NCBI GenBank assembly: GCA_016872215.1
Contig: VHAX01000004.1
Coordinates: 1 to 64,000, forward strand
DNA from: Sphingomonadales bacterium
GTDB lineage: Bacteria > Bacteroidota > Bacteroidia > UBA7662
DNA: 64,000 nucleotides
Direction: 5' to 3'
The position numbers and the translations under genes were made by a program. The notes beneath the pieces were generated by a model. That model ran no database searches. It saw nothing but the letters and a program-made list of their open reading frames with translations, and was not told the origin of the DNA. Below are positions 61,030 to 64,000 of the stretch, in pieces (position 1 is the first letter of the stretch; every line of letters begins with the position of its first letter).

Positions 61030-63000
61030 ATGAAGCAACTGATACGTTTCCCGATCTTGATTGGAATTATTGTCGTGCTAAGCGCCATTGGGCGTGAAAC
61101 CCGTGCCCAGATGGCTTCGGGCGATAAAATGTATAAGATTCAGCAGTATTTCGTGGCAATCGAGTACTATAAAAAGGCCATAAAAAGTAAAGAACAAAAG
61201 GGAAAAGCCACATTTCAGGTAGCTCAGTGCTACCGCTTGATGAATGATTACAGGCAGGCTGAGTCGTGGTACGCCCGCGCTGAGAAGGCGGGCTATAAAG
61301 ATCCTGATCTGTATGCTCAACATGCCTATGTGTTGCGGGCATTGGACCGCTTCGATGAGGCGTCTGAACAATATGCGCTCCATGCAGAGGTGTTGCCCGA
61401 TGATGCCCGCGTGCGGTGGGATCGGGAGACCTGCGTGATGGCATCTGGTTGGAAAAAGACGCCCACCAAGTACGATGTTAAAAACATGCGGGTTTTCAAC
61501 ACCCGAGAGTCCGACTATTTCCTCACGTTGTTTCGGAAGAATGGGGTCATCATTACTTCTAACCGAGAGGAGGCCAGTGGTAAAAAGATTTTCAACAGAA
61601 TCGGTGAACGCTATTCCGACTTTTTTGAATCGACCGTCGACGCGAAAGGCAAGTGGAGCAAGCCTTCCGCCCTGGAGGGTGAAATCAATACTCCAGGTAA
61701 TGATGGAACAGCTAGTATCAATGAGGCGGGTACCACCATGTACTTCTCGCGCTGCAACATCAAAAAGGGGGATTGTAAGATTTATGTGGTTCAAAGGGCA
61801 GGCACGAAGTGGGGAACTCCTGAGCCCATCTCCATTTTTGGCGATACGATTTTAGTGTCCCATCCTAGTCTTTCCCCCGACCAGACCAAGTTGTATTTTA
61901 CGGCTGATGGAGCTGAAGGGGGTTACGGCGGCAAGGATATCTGGTATATGAATCGTGTATCGGGCGATCAGTGGGAGGAGCCCATCAACCTGGGCCCTCA
62001 GGTGAACACGGAGTCTGATGAGATGTTCCCCTACATCCATGCCGATGGTCAAACTCTTTACTTCGCTAGTGATGGTCACCCCGGCATGGGAGGTTTGGAT
62101 ATTTTTACTGTTAAGGGTGGCGGCACAGAATGGTCGGATCCTGAGAATCTGATGTTTCCTGTGAATTCGGGTGCCGACGATTTTGGATTCATTGCTAATT
62201 CCCGCAAAGACAAAGGATTTTTGGTGAGTAACCGTACGGGTGGTCGGGGTAGCGACGACATCTACCAGTGGTCGTTGCCGCCCATCGAAATCGATTTGAA
62301 TGGCACAATCTATGACGACAGTACGGGCAAACCCATTGCTTTCGCTGAGGTTCGGTTGTTTATGACGGATTCGACCTACAAAGACACCAAAACTGATAAA
62401 AAGGGCAATTATTCATTCCGGTTAAAGCCTGATTTTGAATACAGAATTCAGGCGTCGAAGTTCGACTACATCGATCACGATACCACCATGAATACCCTGG
62501 GTGTTGAAGAATCGAAGAAGTTTCGAGCCGACTTATGGTTGATGCGCGTGCCCTTGGACGAAATTATTATCGGAGATATTGTCTACGATTTCGACAGCGA
62601 CCAATTGAAGCCGCAATCGCTCGGATCACTGGATAGTCTCGTAACATTCCTGAGAAAGGCATCCAACCTGCTTATCTCCTTGAATTCTCATACCGATTCA
62701 AGAGGTTCTGATGCCTACAATCAGGATTTGTCGCAACGCCGGGCTGAGTCGGTGGTGCGCTACCTGATTGCTCAGGGAATTGATTCGGCCCGATTGGTGC
62801 CGGCTGGTTTTGGTGAAACCAAACTAATCAATCACTGTGGCAATGGAGTAAAATGCAGCGATGAAGAGCACGAGTTGAACCGCAGAACCACGTTTAAGGT
62901 GATCGGCACCGATTTCAGGGGAATCATCAAGTATCGTCGTGTTACGGGTGATATCGAGCTCGATGAGGATCTGGTGTACACCAACCCAGATTGGGAATAG
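61030..63000 (+). CDS. porE: PorE-like OmpA-family protein (TPR, beta-propeller, carboxypeptidase-regulatory, OmpA domains)
   Basis: 656 residues. Signal at the N-terminus (IGIIVVLSAIGRETRAQ), TPR-like helices (about 35-130), a PD40/WD40-type propeller (about 150-415; LSPDQTKLYFTADGAEGGYG, DGQTLYFASDGHPGMGGLD), a carboxypeptidase regulatory domain (about 418-505; GTIYDDSTGKPIAFAEVRLF), and an OmpA peptidoglycan-binding domain (about 510-640; YDFDSDQLKPQSLGSLDSL, SHTDSRGSDAYNQDLSQRRA). This order is that of PorE, a T9SS component anchoring the machine to peptidoglycan. Other OmpA proteins share it, so the T9SS role is likely but not certain. Confidence 0.83.
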   Translation: MKQLIRFPILIGIIVVLSAIGRETRAQMASGDKMYKIQQYFVAIEYYKKAIKSKEQKGKATFQVAQCYRLMNDYRQAESWYARAEKAGYKDPDLYAQHAYVLRALDRFDEASEQYALHAEVLPDDARVRWDRETCVMASGWKKTPTKYDVKNMRVFNTRESDYFLTLFRKNGVIITSNREEASGKKIFNRIGERYSDFFESTVDAKGKWSKPSALEGEINTPGNDGTASINEAGTTMYFSRCNIKKGDCKIYVVQRAGTKWGTPEPISIFGDTILVSHPSLSPDQTKLYFTADGAEGGYGGKDIWYMNRVSGDQWEEPINLGPQVNTESDEMFPYIHADGQTLYFASDGHPGMGGLDIFTVKGGGTEWSDPENLMFPVNSGADDFGFIANSRKDKGFLVSNRTGGRGSDDIYQWSLPPIEIDLNGTIYDDSTGKPIAFAEVRLFMTDSTYKDTKTDKKGNYSFRLKPDFEYRIQASKFDYIDHDTTMNTLGVEESKKFRADLWLMRVPLDEIIIGDIVYDFDSDQLKPQSLGSLDSLVTFLRKASNLLISLNSHTDSRGSDAYNQDLSQRRAESVVRYLIAQGIDSARLVPAGFGETKLINHCGNGVKCSDEEHELNRRTTFKVIGTDFRGIIKYRRVTGDIELDEDLVYTNPDWE

Positions 63001-63033
63001 GGTGGAGGAGCCCACGAATTGCTTGATTAAAAG

Positions 63034-64000
63034 ATGAGTGAGTATTTGCGTCGTGGGGTCTCAGCCACTAAGGATGAGGTCCATCAGGCGACTGACAGAC
63101 TCGATAAGGGTTTGTATCCACGCTCTTTTTGCAAGGTCCTTCCCGACCATCTGGGGGGCGATCCTGAATGGTGCTCGTTGATTCATGCCGATGGGGCCGG
63201 TAGCAAATCCTCTCTCGCCTATGCCTATTGGAAGGAAACGGGAGACCTGCAGGTCTGGCGCAACATTGCGGTTGACGCTGTGGTCATGAATCTGGATGAT
63301 ATGATCTGTGTGGGTTGTACGGGCCCATTTCTGTTATCGTCGGCCATTGGACGAAATGCAAGGCTCATTCCAGGTGGGGTGTTGGAGGCGATTATTGGGG
63401 GTACTATCGATTTTATCGATAAGATGCGTGATTTTGGTATTGAGTTGATTCATGGTGGAGGGGAAACTGCAGATCTGGGCGATCTGGTGCGCACGGTTGT
63501 GGTTGATGCCACGATGACAGCGCGCATGCGTCGCGCCGATGTGGTCACCCAGGAGCGGATTCAGGCGGGCGATGTGGTGGTGGGACTGGCATCCTTTGGC
63601 CAAACTGTCTATGAGTCGGAATACAATAGCGGAATGGGCTCGAATGGACTCACATCGGCCCGTCATGACGTTTTCTCTCATGCTTTGGCCGCGGCCTATC
63701 CGGAATCTTACGACCCTTCGATGCCGGATGATCTCGTGTACCGGGGTTGCATGAGCCTTCAGGACCCTGTAGAGGGCACGACATTGAACGCCGGACAACT
63801 GGTTTTGTCACCCACCCGAACCTATGCACCCCTGCTGGTGCCTGTTTTGCGCGAGCGCTTAATCGACATACACGGAATGGTGCATTGCTCAGGAGGCGGA
63901 CAATCGAAAGCGCTGAAATTCCTTGGCAATCATCGGGTGGTGAAAGATAATTTATTCCCAGTTCCCCCCTTATTTCAAATGATATCGCGTCTTTCGGGCA
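63034..64000 (+). CDS. purM: Phosphoribosylformylglycinamidine cyclo-ligase-type protein (PurM), 3' truncated
   Basis: 322 codons are present and the frame is open at the window end; the family is usually about 390 residues long here. ATP-grasp-unrelated PurM fold: IHADGAGSKSSLAYAYWKET, AVDAVVMNLDDMICVGCTGP, GIELIHGGGETADLGDLVR, GDVVVGLASFGQTVYESEYN, and MVHCSGGGQSKALKF. It closes the imidazole ring in purine synthesis. Bacteroidota enzymes of this kind are often named AIR synthase-related, so assignment is by family. Confidence 0.9.
   Translation, partial: MSEYLRRGVSATKDEVHQATDRLDKGLYPRSFCKVLPDHLGGDPEWCSLIHADGAGSKSSLAYAYWKETGDLQVWRNIAVDAVVMNLDDMICVGCTGPFLLSSAIGRNARLIPGGVLEAIIGGTIDFIDKMRDFGIELIHGGGETADLGDLVRTVVVDATMTARMRRADVVTQERIQAGDVVVGLASFGQTVYESEYNSGMGSNGLTSARHDVFSHALAAAYPESYDPSMPDDLVYRGCMSLQDPVEGTTLNAGQLVLSPTRTYAPLLVPVLRERLIDIHGMVHCSGGGQSKALKFLGNHRVVKDNLFPVPPLFQMISRLSG

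Noticed and set aside
1..64000. tRNA, rRNA, insertion sequences, prophage or integrase genes
   Set aside because: No matching motifs or proteins were recognised in any gap or frame; short non-coding RNAs cannot be excluded by eye.

Overview
The window looks like a chromosomal segment of a gliding, aerobic or microaerobic member of the Bacteroidota, probably on the Saprospiria/Chitinophagales/Sphingobacteria side. Evidence: type IX secretion (T9SS) cargo with C-terminal sorting domains, a gliding-motility-type C-terminal domain, GldH, a PorE-like OmpA protein, the order CBS protein - NAD kinase - two DUF6089 barrels - UppS - BamA - two OmpH/Skp proteins, SDR-type threonine dehydrogenase, RicT, DUF4920 and DUF3109 proteins. 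Many genes also carry the Bacteroidota -7 promoter element TAnnTTTG a short distance upstream. Base composition appears moderately high in G+C (roughly mid-50s by eye, not computed).

Layout. 1-1983: 5'-truncated RluB-type pseudouridine synthase whose extension carries three 72-bp repeats, then an ATP-cone/Mrr-like nuclease. 2114-4315 (minus): operon of c-type cytochrome lipoprotein, DUF5777-type beta-barrel and a T9SS-secreted protein with a CX4CH motif. 4490-11277: Tdh, RecQ, KdsD, ManC and an unknown secreted protein. 11300-13888 (minus): TonB-dependent receptor behind a clear TPP riboswitch, divergent from secA. 13955-22220: secA, deoC, SPOR protein, M20 amidohydrolase, lysS and an rRNA methyltransferase. 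22433-27663 (minus): compact polysaccharide cassette (Wzx, GT2, Wzy-GT2 fusion, GT2). 27743-31245: three envelope proteins, two of them LPP20-like. 31258-38688: Psd, glutamate dehydrogenase, Nth, a degenerate SDR, a muconate-semialdehyde-type ALDH, a DinB-like protein, a mini cytochrome b5, a methyltransferase and a gamma-carbonic anhydrase. 38849-42655: very large gliding-type secreted protein. 42809-49533: DUF3109, HolB, RicT, GldH, an A+T-rich SnoaL-like gene, a T9SS cargo protein, RadC and S20. 49732-53013: DUF4920/cytochrome c pair, phospholipase C/S1-P1-like protein, CvpA and PabA/TrpG. 53051-63000: CBS protein, NadK, envelope-assembly genes and the PorE-like protein. 63034-end: PurM, cut by the window edge.

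Functional themes. Much of the window serves the envelope: outer-membrane protein insertion (BamA, Skp-like), undecaprenyl carrier supply (UppS), export of a surface polysaccharide, KDO and GDP-mannose precursors (KdsD, ManC), phosphatidylethanolamine (Psd), SecA export, and T9SS/gliding parts and cargo. Thiamin uptake is controlled by the TPP riboswitch.

Most distinctive observations: (i) the TPP riboswitch whose 5' end sits just after a TAnnTTTG box; (ii) a Wzy-like polymerase/ligase fused to a GT2 domain; (iii) a possible porin-cytochrome-like trio; (iv) two loci where the 3' end of a gene is repeated in tandem just downstream, with 26-bp and exact 70-bp periods; (v) near-identical 72-bp repeats adding an Arg/Gly-rich tail to RluB. 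No tRNA, rRNA, CRISPR array, insertion sequence or prophage was recognised.
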